Below are positions 18,301 to 26,916 of a stretch of DNA of 64,000 nucleotides, piece after piece. This DNA comes from Burkholderiales bacterium (lineage in GTDB: Bacteria; Pseudomonadota; Gammaproteobacteria; Burkholderiales; Nitrosomonadaceae): assembly GCA_024235795.1 (NCBI GenBank), contig JACKLR010000001.1:1302001-1366000 (forward strand), in the 5' to 3' direction. The position numbers and the translations under genes are program-made. Under the pieces are notes generated by a model, which did no database searches, was not told the origin of the DNA, and was given only the letters and a program-made list of their open reading frames with translations. Numbering within the stretch: position 1 is the stretch's first letter; every line of letters starts with the position of its first letter.

Positions 18301-18891
18301 CGTATAGCTGTTTGCCGAATCAACACTTCCTCCATTATATTGGTAGTACACTGCAGGATAAAAAGTTTTTGAACTACTTGAAGACAGACTACCGTTATCT
18401 CTCAACCACCGAGCAGTCTGAGTATTATTGACTGTAAGATTACGACATCCCTTGCCGGGGATCATTGGATTGTGTGGTGCACAAGTAGGGTCTGCATTAC
18501 TCATCAGCGACCCATCATGGTTGCTCCAGGGTAAATAGCTTACTGCAGGATCGTAGTAAATCTTATTGACATGACTGGAACGCAATGAAGTAGTGTATTT
18601 ATTTGTTGAATCAAAATCAACTACATAGTTGGAGTAATCGCTGCCACCATAAACATCATCCGCACGAGGAAACATGTAACGTACGGATTGGATGATTAAT
18701 TCTTGCGGCATGATTTCAAACTGCATCGACCCAGAGTCATCCAGAGTAAACATCACATTTGGTGAGATATTCCCACCTAAAAAAAGCGGGCTATTTGATA
18801 ATGGTGGCAAAGCATAGACCGAATTTGCAATAACAGTTTGCAAACAAACAGTGCCTGCAAATAATATCGAACGTATCAGATTTTTATCCAT
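15394..18891 (-). CDS. pilY1: Type IV pilus tip-associated protein PilY1
   Basis: PilY1 is an exported pilus-associated adhesin and mechanosensing protein that affects extension and retraction. The 1165-aa protein has a signal peptide (about 1-28, ending VYA-L). It has a von Willebrand A-like region starting with a MIDAS motif DDSGSM (51-56) and later NILMTDGYWHD. The C-terminal half is a beta-propeller with PVVYVGANDGILHGFNA. An EF-hand-like calcium site DSDGNGLSD (about residue 900) sits in that domain, as in Pseudomonas PilY1. It lies 52 bases downstream of pilX and upstream of pilE in the minor pilin operon. Cysteine content is high, consistent with extracellular disulfides. Confidence 0.93.
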   Translation of the reverse strand: MDKNLIRSILFAGTVCLQTVIANSVYALPPLSNSPLFLGGNISPNVMFTLDDSGSMQFEIMPQELIIQSVRYMFPRADDVYGGSDYSNYVVDFDSTNKYTTSLRSSHVNKIYYDPAVSYLPWSNHDGSLMSNADPTCAPHNPMIPGKGCRNLTVNNTQTARWLRDNGSLSSSSSKTFYPAVYYQYNGGSVDSANSYTEVEIKSSVSSYTGGTNRLDCAAVYTCTYNEEIQNFANWYTYYRSRILLARAGIGRAFAEQGNTMRVGFAAINKNTETIDGVSTQVIVKGVRQFTGADKISFFENLYEYPLRAAGTPLRQSVDYVGKYFQRDDNKGPWSETPGSSGGAEHECRQNYNILMTDGYWHDTDDPSPGVGNVDNTAGATITNHSSPATPPTYTYTPELPFADSYSDTLADIAMYYWKNDLRTDLDNTVPTNPSDPAFWQHMVTFTVGLGVNGALTALPTGSETWPDPTGNNETPAKIDDLWHAAVNSRGEFFSAADPNVFASALSDTLSSIIARTGSASSVATNSRSLRANGRVYQARFNSGDWSGQLFSVPIDITGTLGTIEWEAGALSLASGTINPVSRVVITKSGTDGVAFEYSNLTASQKALLDQDILGNVDNCGLERVDFIRGSGFHESTGSGTFSCASGATINKFRGRVTTKLGDIVNSSPFFVGMPSSGYSDVDHPGYSAFYTANISRTPVVYVGANDGILHGFNACILGITPGCSAAEAGKELITYIPSMVYANLNRLAERDYQSGHRYFVDGSPMVGDAFTTSWKSVLVSGLNGGGKGFYALDVSNPSNFTAGNAANLLLWEFSDADDADMGYSYNQPPLNLLTGQAKQITKMENGKWAVVVGNGYNSDNGKAVLYILFLADGEDGSWALGTDFIKLVADTGPGNGLSTPVPFDSDGNGLSDVIYAGDFKGNLWQFDVSSASPASWDVGIGGLPLFVAGASKPIVVPPVISVHPDGGQLILFGTGKYLETGDTTNTDTQSIYGIWDHNTSTTVTLGELVQQEIFNTDPARTATQHPVSYSNTIKGWYIDLPVSGERITGVPILLDTIFSFSTIVPSVSPCDFGGDGFTNSLNFLTGGMLPFPAFDVNRNRVVGAEDGLSASVRVGFSPGGFAVIQGEHANVFINSLGDGSLTTVLGAKGPAGLRGRITWRELTQ

Positions 18892-18943
18892 GGTTACAAC
18901 ATCCTATTTAAATTTCCAGTTACTTAATGTCCATACGCAAGCT

Positions 18944-19534
18944 TTAAGGCCTGAAAATTTCTTGTAACTGTACTTCAGTTCCTTGTTTAGCTCCCAGCGC
19001 ACGCACGGTAATACGATAGTAATAACGGACGCTATTACCCGGCGGCATTTTTCTAATTCCTTCGATAATATATGTTGGTGCAGGCAAACCTGTAGGCAAG
19101 GCTGGCGCGGTATAGCTAACACCGTCCACATTAAATACAGTCCCTGCCACATAGCCAATAGGACAATCTGGGGTGCAATACGTAACCCAAGCCGGGTCTC
19201 CTGGGTTTCCAGGTTCTCCTGGGGCTGAAACCCCCGCTCCGTAATAACATAATCCATTCGTACAAACAGCATCAAAACCGATCACGCCGTCTATGGGATT
19301 AGGCGAATTTGTAGACGGATCATTATCACGGACATGTTGTTCAGCATAACGCAGCGTCATTTCGGCAGCTTGAAGGGCAAGATTACGATCACGCAGGTTG
19401 CCACTCATACGTTCTTCCATACCGGCTGTTTTCATTGCTGTAGTCCCAAACAGGGTCAGCACTACCAAAAAAATCAGCCCTGTTGCGAATGTTGCACCAA
19501 TTTGTTTGTGTGGCAATGAAACAGTCGATATCAT
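18944..19534 (-). CDS. pilX: Type IV pilus assembly protein PilX
   Basis: This minor pilin-like component works with PilV, PilW and PilY1 at the pilus tip. The 196-aa protein has a short N-terminal leader, one hydrophobic helix (ATFATGLIFLVVLTLFG) and the PilX signature MSGNLRDRNLALQAAEMTLR. As in other PilX proteins the leader is not a perfect prepilin site: QIG is followed by ATFAT rather than FTLxE. The C-terminal part carries several cysteines. Its ATG overlaps the pilW stop by four bases (ATGA type), so it is translationally coupled to pilW. Confidence 0.9.
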   Translation of the reverse strand: MISTVSLPHKQIGATFATGLIFLVVLTLFGTTAMKTAGMEERMSGNLRDRNLALQAAEMTLRYAEQHVRDNDPSTNSPNPIDGVIGFDAVCTNGLCYYGAGVSAPGEPGNPGDPAWVTYCTPDCPIGYVAGTVFNVDGVSYTAPALPTGLPAPTYIIEGIRKMPPGNSVRYYYRITVRALGAKQGTEVQLQEIFRP

Positions 19535-20289
19535 GGCAATATATTGATACGGTTACGTAAATTGAATGTAGCAGTAAATGCACGTCTTAATCGCCCGTCT
19601 GCCGGCACAGCGGCCACTGCACCATTACAATCCCGGTAATTATTTCCACCGGTAGCGATATTGGTCTTATCTGAGCGTACGAGTACACAAATCCGTGCTG
19701 TTACGACTTGATTCCAGTCAGCAGGTGCGGCGACATACTGGTTTGCCGACTGGTCCCCCGCAGTATCAATACCATAAAGAATTTGAAGATCCTCGACGTT
19801 ATCGGCCAATACAATGCCTGATGGTGCTGCACCCGGTATAGGCGGAGTAACATTTATTTCACCTTTACATCTCAGTACTGCATTGGCCGTATCTACATTG
19901 AAGTAATTCTGAATAATATTGCCAGCAGCAGTTACATTAGCGCCTTCACAATCGCTGTCGCCGATAACACCATCATATTGAACAATCAGGGTATCTGGGA
20001 CACCAGTCCCTCCATCGACTCCGTTAATTGGTACTCCGGAGAAATCCACTTTAAATCCTGTAAAAGGAATATCAGCATATCCCGCTTGTTTAATACTTCG
20101 ACCGATAATTTCGAGCGCAAAACGGCCACTTTCCTGAATACGGGCATTATCTTCTTGTGCACGAAATGTTTGGCTGCTGCTTACAAAGACGGTACCAATG
20201 ACCAGCATTATCACCAGACCAAGTGTTAATGCAATCATCATTTCAATCAGAGTAAAGCCACTTTGTCCAAAATTTTTATATTTTGTCAT
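19531..20289 (-). CDS. pilW: Type IV pilus minor pilin PilW
   Basis: The 252-aa protein has a prepilin N-terminus QSGFTLIEMMIALTLGLVIM with the cleavage site between Gly and Phe and Glu at mature position 5. The PilW-family segment ARIQESGRFALEIIGRSIKQ follows. The C-terminal domain is beta-rich. The start overlaps the pilV stop by four bases and the stop overlaps the pilX start by four, giving tight coupling inside the operon. Role by family: a minor pilin required for pilus initiation and PilY1 presentation. Confidence 0.92.
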   Translation of the reverse strand: MTKYKNFGQSGFTLIEMMIALTLGLVIMLVIGTVFVSSSQTFRAQEDNARIQESGRFALEIIGRSIKQAGYADIPFTGFKVDFSGVPINGVDGGTGVPDTLIVQYDGVIGDSDCEGANVTAAGNIIQNYFNVDTANAVLRCKGEINVTPPIPGAAPSGIVLADNVEDLQILYGIDTAGDQSANQYVAAPADWNQVVTARICVLVRSDKTNIATGGNNYRDCNGAVAAVPADGRLRRAFTATFNLRNRINILP

Positions 20290-20783
20290 GGTGTGAACCT
20301 AGTTAGAAAGCACTGTGTTTCCAGTGATACTCCTGCCTGACATCCACCGCCTCTGTCTTTTTCAGTCCACATAATCGTGATGACATATCCATTGACCAAG
20401 TCACCAGATACAGTTCCTCGTCCATTTGGCAGCAAATTGGCATTGGCAACATTCCATTGGGCATGGTCATATACTGCCATCTGAGCGGCGTCACAAGCGG
20501 CTGCCATACAATCATTGCTACTAGGGACATCAATTGTTAGATCATTATATAAACCGCTTCGAACACCAGCTAAATTAGCGCGCATGCGATCGGCGATATC
20601 ATGTGTTTGATGGATGGCAACTGAGCGAAAATGTGCCGTGGTATTGCTTTTCATCCCTGTCGTTATCAAACCGGCCATACCAAGCAATCCAAGCGACAGG
20701 ACCAGCACAGTGATCAATACCTCCAGCATGCTAAAACCGCCTGACTTAGTCATTTGCGCACAAAATCGATAACGGCCTAGCAT
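20286..20783 (-). CDS. pilV: Type IV pilus modification/minor pilin PilV
   Basis: The 165-aa protein has a prepilin-type N-terminus KSGGFSMLEVLITVLVLSLG and the typical PilV continuation LLGMAGLITTGMKSN and AIHQTHDIADRMRANLAGV. The chosen start at 20783 lies seven bases inside the end of fimT and has AAGGAA eight bases upstream. The later in-frame ATG at 20753 would place the leader closer to usual length but has no ribosome binding site. Several cysteines in the C-terminal domain suggest disulfides. It is co-transcribed with fimT and pilW. Confidence 0.91.
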   Translation of the reverse strand: MLGRYRFCAQMTKSGGFSMLEVLITVLVLSLGLLGMAGLITTGMKSNTTAHFRSVAIHQTHDIADRMRANLAGVRSGLYNDLTIDVPSSNDCMAAACDAAQMAVYDHAQWNVANANLLPNGRGTVSGDLVNGYVITIMWTEKDRGGGCQAGVSLETQCFLTRFTP

Positions 20784-21301
20784 GCAGCTGTTCCTTTTTC
20801 AGTACGCATACGCCCCTGATTACTCAGAATCAAAGCTCTAGAATGCGCAGCACCGCGACCATCGCACAAAGAAAATGTACTATTAAATCCCATAGAAAAA
20901 CCGTTTGCAGAAAATGTTACCCGTAAATCCCCAGGACCAGTCTGCAGCGTATTTCCGTCCGGAAACGCAGCACCCACCTGAATTATTTCTTCACCTGCAT
21001 CTACCACTCCATCACTATTTGCGTCTGCAAAAACAATCCAACCATTCGACCATATAGTTCCACCGGTACAAGCTGTTCCGCTAGTGCTTGGACAAATTGT
21101 GGCAGGACTGTTTCTTTTAATTGCTTCGCTTTTAGTTAACATAATCGACGACAAAATACTGTTACTTTGCGCTGATATTCTGCTTTCTTGAACAAATTCC
21201 CGATAACTTGGAGCCGCCACCGCCAGTAAAATTCCAGCTACGCTTAAGGTAACAAGCAGTTCTATTACGGTAAAACCTTTATTAATTGCTAAATTATTCA
21301 C
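20777..21301 (-). CDS. fimT: Minor pilin FimT/FimU (GspH family)
   Basis: This is the first gene of the minor pilin operon. The 174-aa protein shows the prepilin motif NKGFTVIELLVTLSVAGILL, with cleavage after Gly and Glu5. The GspH/FimT continuation is AAPSYREFVQESRISAQSN and SEAIKRN. A short acidic loop ADANSDGVVDAGEE in the globular part resembles a calcium-binding loop and is common in FimT/GspH proteins. FimT and FimU cannot be told apart by eye, and FimT-type proteins can also bind DNA in natural transformation. About 200 bases separate it from the divergent thiO and should hold the operon promoter. Confidence 0.88.
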   Translation of the reverse strand: MNNLAINKGFTVIELLVTLSVAGILLAVAAPSYREFVQESRISAQSNSILSSIMLTKSEAIKRNSPATICPSTSGTACTGGTIWSNGWIVFADANSDGVVDAGEEIIQVGAAFPDGNTLQTGPGDLRVTFSANGFSMGFNSTFSLCDGRGAAHSRALILSNQGRMRTEKGTAAC

Positions 21302-21505
21302 TTTGTATTTCTGGCATCGTCATCAATTCATTCATGGTTTTAGTTTTTACGGCTGAATCAAGAACGACTTTAGTTTTTTAACGTCCCAACTACATTCCTG
21401 CTCTCCCGCCTTTTAGTCCATAATAGCTAAATCTTTATCAATTTACCGTTAACCTTCACATGAAAACTATATCGTTTTGTTTTTTAGAAAATTTAGGATG
21501 ATGGT

Positions 21506-22639
21506 ATGGGTATGCAACAGGATGTAATTATTGTTGGAGCGGGTATTATCGGCCTAGCAACAGCAGAACGCCTGCTTAAACAAGGGATAAAAGTATTACT
21601 CTTGGAACGCGGACAAGTAGGGAAAGAATCCTCATGGGCTGGAGGTGGCATACTATCACCGCTTATGCCTTGGCACTATTCTGAAACCGTTACACGCTTG
21701 ACACAATATAGTGCCAGTTTGTTTTCTGACTGGGCTTCAACACTTCATACAGCTACAAGTATTGATCCAGAATATAATCAATGCGGTTTGTTTATTTTGC
21801 CACCCTATAATTTAGAAACAGCTATACACTGGTGTTCAAAAAATGAAACAAATATTCAGCAAATAAGATTGCCTGTACCTTACTCAACTAATATGACACA
21901 TATTAATCGTAAAAAAATAGAACAGACTATCTACTTACCTGAGATTGCACAAATCCGTAATCCAAGATTGTTACGTGCACTACGTCAGCATGTGATTCAA
22001 TTGGGAGGACAAATCGTCGAAAACTGTACTGTACATGGAATTACCATCAAACAGAATAAGGTACAATTCCTTTTCTCATCATGTGGGCGGTTTGTAGCAG
22101 ACAACTTCATTATTGCAGCAGGTGCGTGGACCAAAGAAGTTCTAGGGCGATATGCGCTGGGTTTAGATATCAGGCCTATCTGTGGTCAGATGTTATTGTT
22201 TAAATTTGACACTCTTCCGTTGCAAGCACTTCTGGTTAAAAATGGTACTTATATTATTCCCCGCAAGGACGGACATCTTTTAGTCGGCAGCACATTGGAA
22301 GACAAAGGATTTAGCAAACAAATCACGATAACTGCAAGAAACAAATTATTGCGAGATGCTATAACTGTTCTCCCGCAGTTACATAACATGCCGATAAAAA
22401 ATCACTGGTCAGGGTTACGTCCCGCCTCACCGCAGAATATTCCCACGATAGGTCAACACCCTGACTTGGCAAATCTATATATTAACAGCGGGCACTTTCG
22501 TTATGGTGTAACAATGGCACCTGCCAGTGCTAAAATTTTGGTAAATGAAATCTTGGGTATCGCTCAGCCATTTGATGTCACACCTTATAAAGCAGGGTGG
22601 CATGAAAAAGAACACTTCTCTCATCTGTGCATTTCTTAG
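21506..22639 (+). CDS. thiO: Glycine oxidase ThiO (FAD-dependent amino acid oxidase)
   Basis: ThiO oxidises glycine to the imine used in making the thiazole ring of thiamine. The 377-aa DadA/DAO-fold protein starts with the Rossmann FAD motif VIIVGAGIIGLATAERL (glycines at GxGxxG). It has GKESSWAGGGILSP, then the catalytic-domain blocks GQMLLFKF, YIIPRKDGHLLVGSTLED and the C-terminal FAD-contact part WSGLRPASPQNIPTIG and SGHFRYGVTMAPASA. These match the ThiO subgroup better than general D-amino acid dehydrogenases. No thiG or thiE is adjacent. It is divergent from fimT and convergent with ispH with a gap of 8 bases. Confidence 0.85.
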   Translation: MGMQQDVIIVGAGIIGLATAERLLKQGIKVLLLERGQVGKESSWAGGGILSPLMPWHYSETVTRLTQYSASLFSDWASTLHTATSIDPEYNQCGLFILPPYNLETAIHWCSKNETNIQQIRLPVPYSTNMTHINRKKIEQTIYLPEIAQIRNPRLLRALRQHVIQLGGQIVENCTVHGITIKQNKVQFLFSSCGRFVADNFIIAAGAWTKEVLGRYALGLDIRPICGQMLLFKFDTLPLQALLVKNGTYIIPRKDGHLLVGSTLEDKGFSKQITITARNKLLRDAITVLPQLHNMPIKNHWSGLRPASPQNIPTIGQHPDLANLYINSGHFRYGVTMAPASAKILVNEILGIAQPFDVTPYKAGWHEKEHFSHLCIS

Positions 22640-22647
22640 TTTGAATT

Positions 22648-23592
22648 TCAAGCCTTAGGTAAAGGAAAAACTACTGATTCCACAACACCGCTTAATTCTT
22701 CAACACTAACATCTTCCCCAGTTTGCTGTACCCCAATTTGCTTGATCCGTGATATGACTTGTTGAACCAATATTTCAGGTGCAGAGGCTCCCGCTGTAAT
22801 ACCAATCTGACGTTTATTAACAAACCAGTCATCATTTAATTGTTCTGCATTATCCACCATATAGGCTTCAACATCTGCGTTTCTTGCAACTTCACATAAC
22901 CGGTTTGAATTTGAGCTATTGGGAGAGCCAACCACAATAACCAAGTCGCAACGGGCGACCATTTTTTTAACTGCATCCTGTCGATTCTGTGTTGCATAGC
23001 AAATATCATCTTTTTTAGGGCCAATAATCATTGGAAATCGACTTTTTAAGGCTTCAACAATACGTGCCGCATCATCAACAGACAAAGTCGTCTGCGTAAC
23101 GTAAGCTAAATTAGAAACATCTTTTACTTGCAGATTTTCCACATCATCTTCCGTTTCAACTAGATACATGCCTTTATCATCGCCCTCAACTTGGCCCATG
23201 GTACCCTCAACTTCGGGATGACCTTGATGACCAATCATAATAATTTCCTTGCCTTCCTTACGCATCTTGGCCACTTCCACATGAACCTTCGTAACCAGTG
23301 GACATGTTGCATCAAACACCTCAAGATCCCGTTCTGCCGCTTCTCTCCGAACCGCATGAGAAACGCCATGAGCACTAAAAATCAAAATACTGTTTTTCGG
23401 CACCTCATCGAGAGTTTCAACGAAAACAGCGCCTTTTTTCTCTAAATCCTCAACAACAAAACGATTATGCACGACTTCGTGACGTACATAAATCGGAGCG
23501 CCATGCATCGTCAACGCGCGCTCTACAATCCCAATTGCACGATCTACACCTGCACAAAATCCTCTGGGATTTGAGAGTAATACTTTGATCAT
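22648..23592 (-). CDS. ispH: 4-hydroxy-3-methylbut-2-enyl diphosphate reductase
   Basis: IspH carries out the last step of the MEP isoprenoid pathway, reducing HMBPP to IPP and DMAPP with a [4Fe-4S] cluster. The 314-aa protein has three conserved cluster cysteines: NPRGFCAGVDRAI near residue 12, DATCPLVTKVH near 95 and DICYATQNRQDAV near 195. It also has the substrate motifs HGVSHAVR, GHPEVEGTMGQ, PNSSNSNRL and GITAGASAPE. Length is normal. It follows the DAHP-synthase-like gene by 52 bases on the same strand and could be its downstream partner. Confidence 0.97.
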   Translation of the reverse strand: MIKVLLSNPRGFCAGVDRAIGIVERALTMHGAPIYVRHEVVHNRFVVEDLEKKGAVFVETLDEVPKNSILIFSAHGVSHAVRREAAERDLEVFDATCPLVTKVHVEVAKMRKEGKEIIMIGHQGHPEVEGTMGQVEGDDKGMYLVETEDDVENLQVKDVSNLAYVTQTTLSVDDAARIVEALKSRFPMIIGPKKDDICYATQNRQDAVKKMVARCDLVIVVGSPNSSNSNRLCEVARNADVEAYMVDNAEQLNDDWFVNKRQIGITAGASAPEILVQQVISRIKQIGVQQTGEDVSVEELSGVVESVVFPLPKA

Positions 23593-23644
23593 TTATTCTT
23601 CTCCAGAAAAGGAAGCATACAAATCCTTCATATAACAGCTGGTT

Positions 23645-24766
23645 TTAACTCTGACTTTGGTATCGCTCAACCAGTTCAATACGTTTCAGATAAGCATCAC
23701 GCGCTATCTGAATATCTTCCAGGTATTGTGGCAGCTCCTTTAAAAGTAACGCCTGAGGACCATCAACGAGTGCTTTGTTAGGCATAGGATGAAAGTCCAC
23801 AAGAACCATATTGGCACCAGCGATAATACCTTGAGCGGTGGCATGCATAATATCTAAAATACCATCTGGCGACTCGGCCCGAGTTCCAACAGAATGTGAT
23901 GGGTCAATACAGACCGGCATCCTTGTCAATCGTTTCACTACCGGTACATGGGCAAAGTCAACAAAATTACGATGCGGATCACCCATATTCGTCTTCATAC
24001 CACGCAATCCGAAAATCACCTTACGATTGCCCTCTGACGCCAGATATTCAGCCGCATTCAAAGATTCATCAAGGGTTATACCGAATCCACGTTTTATTAA
24101 TACCGGGAAATCCTGTTGCCGCCCTACTATTTTCAACAATTCAAAATTTTGTGTATTACGTGTGCCTATCTGTAACATAACGCCTGTTGCATTTCCAGTT
24201 TGGTGAAGTGCATTGCGAATTTCTTCCAAATGGACTTCGTGCGTTATTTCCATCGCAATAACTCTAATTCCATATTTACCCGCCAGATCAAACACATAAG
24301 GAAGACAACTTTTCCCATGTCCTTGGAAAGAGTATGGACTGGTTCTTGGTTTGTACGCCCCCATTCGGGTACAAACTTGTCTATTTTCCTGCAACACCTT
24401 CATCATGATTTCCACATGTTCAAGCGTATCGACGGCACATAATCCCGCAAAAACATTCAATGTATCCTGACCAAACAGAACTTCATTATATTTAAAACTG
24501 GTTGGCCGATCGTCATTCTGATGACGGCCGAGTATGCGATATTCCTCAGAAATACGCACAACGCGATCCACACACGGAAGATTGCCGATCTCGTCAACTG
24601 ACAATGCTTTGGTATTGCCAATCAAATACAACTCTGTCAATGTTTGCTCAGCACCAACTTCTGTATGTATACGTGTGGTAATACCAGGCAAATTGGCCAG
24701 ATATGCCTGCAACTGTTTATATTCCGGACTCTCTGGCCGGGTATTGGGCACTAAAATTAAAATCAT
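23645..24766 (-). CDS. DAHP synthase-family protein (type I-beta-like), divergent motifs
   Basis: By family this would condense phosphoenolpyruvate and erythrose-4-phosphate in the first shikimate step. The 373-aa protein has a ferredoxin-like N-terminal domain (about 1-80) ending CVDRVVRISEEYRILGR, then a TIM barrel. It keeps YKPRTSPYSFQG, IGTRNTQNFELL, VLIKRG, IDPSHSVGTR (metal His) and DGPQALLL (metal Asp). Departures from the usual enzyme are FAGLCAVD where AGPCSVE is expected, FGLRG where CERG is expected, and VDFHP where a metal-binding Glu (EVHP) is expected. A DAHP synthase is still the best call, but a changed activity or regulation is possible. Confidence 0.75.
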   Translation of the reverse strand: MILILVPNTRPESPEYKQLQAYLANLPGITTRIHTEVGAEQTLTELYLIGNTKALSVDEIGNLPCVDRVVRISEEYRILGRHQNDDRPTSFKYNEVLFGQDTLNVFAGLCAVDTLEHVEIMMKVLQENRQVCTRMGAYKPRTSPYSFQGHGKSCLPYVFDLAGKYGIRVIAMEITHEVHLEEIRNALHQTGNATGVMLQIGTRNTQNFELLKIVGRQQDFPVLIKRGFGITLDESLNAAEYLASEGNRKVIFGLRGMKTNMGDPHRNFVDFAHVPVVKRLTRMPVCIDPSHSVGTRAESPDGILDIMHATAQGIIAGANMVLVDFHPMPNKALVDGPQALLLKELPQYLEDIQIARDAYLKRIELVERYQSQS

Positions 24767-24861
24767 AAAATCATTTCAATAAAATTTTGCCGACATATTC
24801 AGCACAAAAGTAAACTGGTAATGAATTCTAACCGAAAACAAAACAGGTTACCATGATCCAA

Positions 24862-26589
24862 CTAACGTTCTTCTATACGGAATCTTTCAAATGACTGCAA
24901 ACAAGCATTTACCAATTCACTTAAATATACAACGCCTATAAATTGTTGTGTTTGCCCATCAAGTACCGGAATACTTGCACCTTTAAACTGCTTTGATTGC
25001 TCGTATGCTTGATAGACACTTATTTCGTTCGTAAAAACAACCAATGGCTTGCAAAGCATGCTCTCAATTTGTTTATTCAACATTCTTTCATCATCAATAT
25101 TACACAATTTTGCCATGCTAATTTGTCCCATTAACTGCCTTTCTTTATTGACAACATATATATCTTCGGTAACAGTTGCGAATTGAGCAAGCATCTGACG
25201 TGATGCCTTCAACGTCATACCTGTTGTTAAAACTACGGACTGCCTAGAAATTAATGCACAAACAGACATTTCATTCAATTTCTGCTGTATCTGAGATGTT
25301 TCAGGCTCAATTCCACGCATACGCAGTTGGTGATAAAAATAGGAATGATTAAAGAATTCTCTGGTAACAGTACTCCCTGCAACCACCGATACCATAACTG
25401 CCGTCATCAACGAATAACTTCCTGTCAATTCGAAGACAATTAAAATTGTTGTCATAGGCGCGCCAATCACTCGACTGATTACCGCACCCATACCTACTAC
25501 TCCATAAACAGCGGGAGATGCGGTTATTCCACTCAACTCCTGAGCGCCTATCCCAAAAACCGTGCCCATCATAGCACCCAAAAAAAGCGCCGGACCAAAT
25601 ACGCCCCCGGAAAAACCTGCTGCAAAACTTATCGATGTTGCAAGTAACTTGGCAAGGATCAACATCATTAAAACACCTGCCGACAGTTTAAGATGCAAGG
25701 CATCCCGAATAACTTGTTCACCCAATCCGAAAGTCTGAGGAAAGATGATGATGATAGCACCCAGCAACATTCCACCCACCAGGGCTCTCACCATAAAAGA
25801 AACAGGTAACTGCTGGGCAAACTTATTCATGTGGTGCATTACAAACATAAAACAGACAGCCAAGGCACCACCGAAAACACCGACAAGTGCGAATAGAGAA
25901 TATTCCCAGTTTGCAACCACTGGCATATCAGGCAGAATAAAAATCATGTTATCAAGCGCATGTATTCTTACAACGGCTGTAGCCACTACTGATGAGATAA
26001 CAATGGGCATTACCGACCTGCTGCCAAATCGGCCAAGAATAACTTCATGCGCGAACACAACTCCAGCCAAAGGCGCAGAAAATGAAGCCGAAATAGCACC
26101 GGCAACACCGCAAGCCAATAGGTTTTTTTTTCTTTCCGCAGTAAGCTTCAGAATTTGAGCCAGCCATGACCCTAATGAAGCACCCAGATGCACAGCGGGT
26201 CCATATCGGCCTACTGATGCGCCGCTACCTATTGATACAATGCTGGCAACAGCACTGCCAACACCCGTTTTAATGGACAAATCTCCATTTCTAAGCCGTG
26301 TTGCTTCAATCACATCTGCAGGCCCATGGTTTCGTTGTTCGGGCATCCCGTATTGAATTATGAACCGCACTACAACTGCGCCAACAACTGGCAGAAAAAA
26401 CAAATACCAAATAGAAATTTTTTCCAGATGTTCGTAGAGTTCACTGCCTTTTGCACCAAGAAAAAACTCATGCAGACTATCGACAGCCCATAAAAATCCC
26501 AAAGATGCGTAACTGGCAACAACACCAACAATCACTGCCAGCAGTGCCATGAGAATTGAATTCCGCCAATTGTTTATAGAAACCCCCAT
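24862..26589 (-). CDS. ClC-family chloride channel/transporter with CBS domains
   Basis: This membrane protein moves anions across the cytoplasmic membrane. The 575-aa protein has about 10-12 hydrophobic helices followed by a CBS domain pair (about 450-575). Pore motifs include GSGASVGRYGPAVHLGAS near residue 127 and the FSAPLAGVVFAHEV helix end. In coupled Cl-/H+ antiporters the first motif is GREGP, whose Glu is the external gate. Here it is Tyr, and by eye the internal proton Glu aligns with Val. A channel-like, uncoupled mode is therefore suggested. The downstream neighbour is the DAHP-synthase-like gene; regB is divergent. Confidence 0.88.
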   Translation of the reverse strand: MGVSINNWRNSILMALLAVIVGVVASYASLGFLWAVDSLHEFFLGAKGSELYEHLEKISIWYLFFLPVVGAVVVRFIIQYGMPEQRNHGPADVIEATRLRNGDLSIKTGVGSAVASIVSIGSGASVGRYGPAVHLGASLGSWLAQILKLTAERKKNLLACGVAGAISASFSAPLAGVVFAHEVILGRFGSRSVMPIVISSVVATAVVRIHALDNMIFILPDMPVVANWEYSLFALVGVFGGALAVCFMFVMHHMNKFAQQLPVSFMVRALVGGMLLGAIIIIFPQTFGLGEQVIRDALHLKLSAGVLMMLILAKLLATSISFAAGFSGGVFGPALFLGAMMGTVFGIGAQELSGITASPAVYGVVGMGAVISRVIGAPMTTILIVFELTGSYSLMTAVMVSVVAGSTVTREFFNHSYFYHQLRMRGIEPETSQIQQKLNEMSVCALISRQSVVLTTGMTLKASRQMLAQFATVTEDIYVVNKERQLMGQISMAKLCNIDDERMLNKQIESMLCKPLVVFTNEISVYQAYEQSKQFKGASIPVLDGQTQQFIGVVYLSELVNACLQSFERFRIEER

Positions 26590-26916
26590 CCTTAATCAAC
26601 TTGTTGCGAGGAAAAGTATTTCTCCAACACTACAACCTTTACTGCGACAAAATGTCACATAGTCATTGATATCAATTTTGGCTAATGTAGTATATTTTTC
26701 CAGAACCTAAAATAAATTATCAAACTTTTGAATGTCCAAATAAGGTTATATATTGTGAAAATGAGAAAGTATTTTTAGATAGAAATTTTGAGTATTTGAT
26801 ACGAATCATTGCCGTGCTGTTTAACAGATCAAATCAGAAAATAGCGCTAAATTGTATTTCCTTAGCAGATTAACCCATTTACAGATAGCCATCAAAAAGA
26901 TATTTATAGAAACATC
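26590..26916. other. Intergenic region between clc gene and regB
   Basis: This AT-rich divergent spacer of about 330 bases must contain promoters for both genes. No small gene, RNA or clear operator was recognised. A run of short A/T tracts near 26690-26800 suggests UP-type or curved DNA, but nothing more can be supported. Confidence 0.4.

Noticed and set aside
26640..26700. FNR/ANR-type box upstream of regB
   Set aside because: TTGATATCAA is present but lacks the four-base spacer of a true FNR site.
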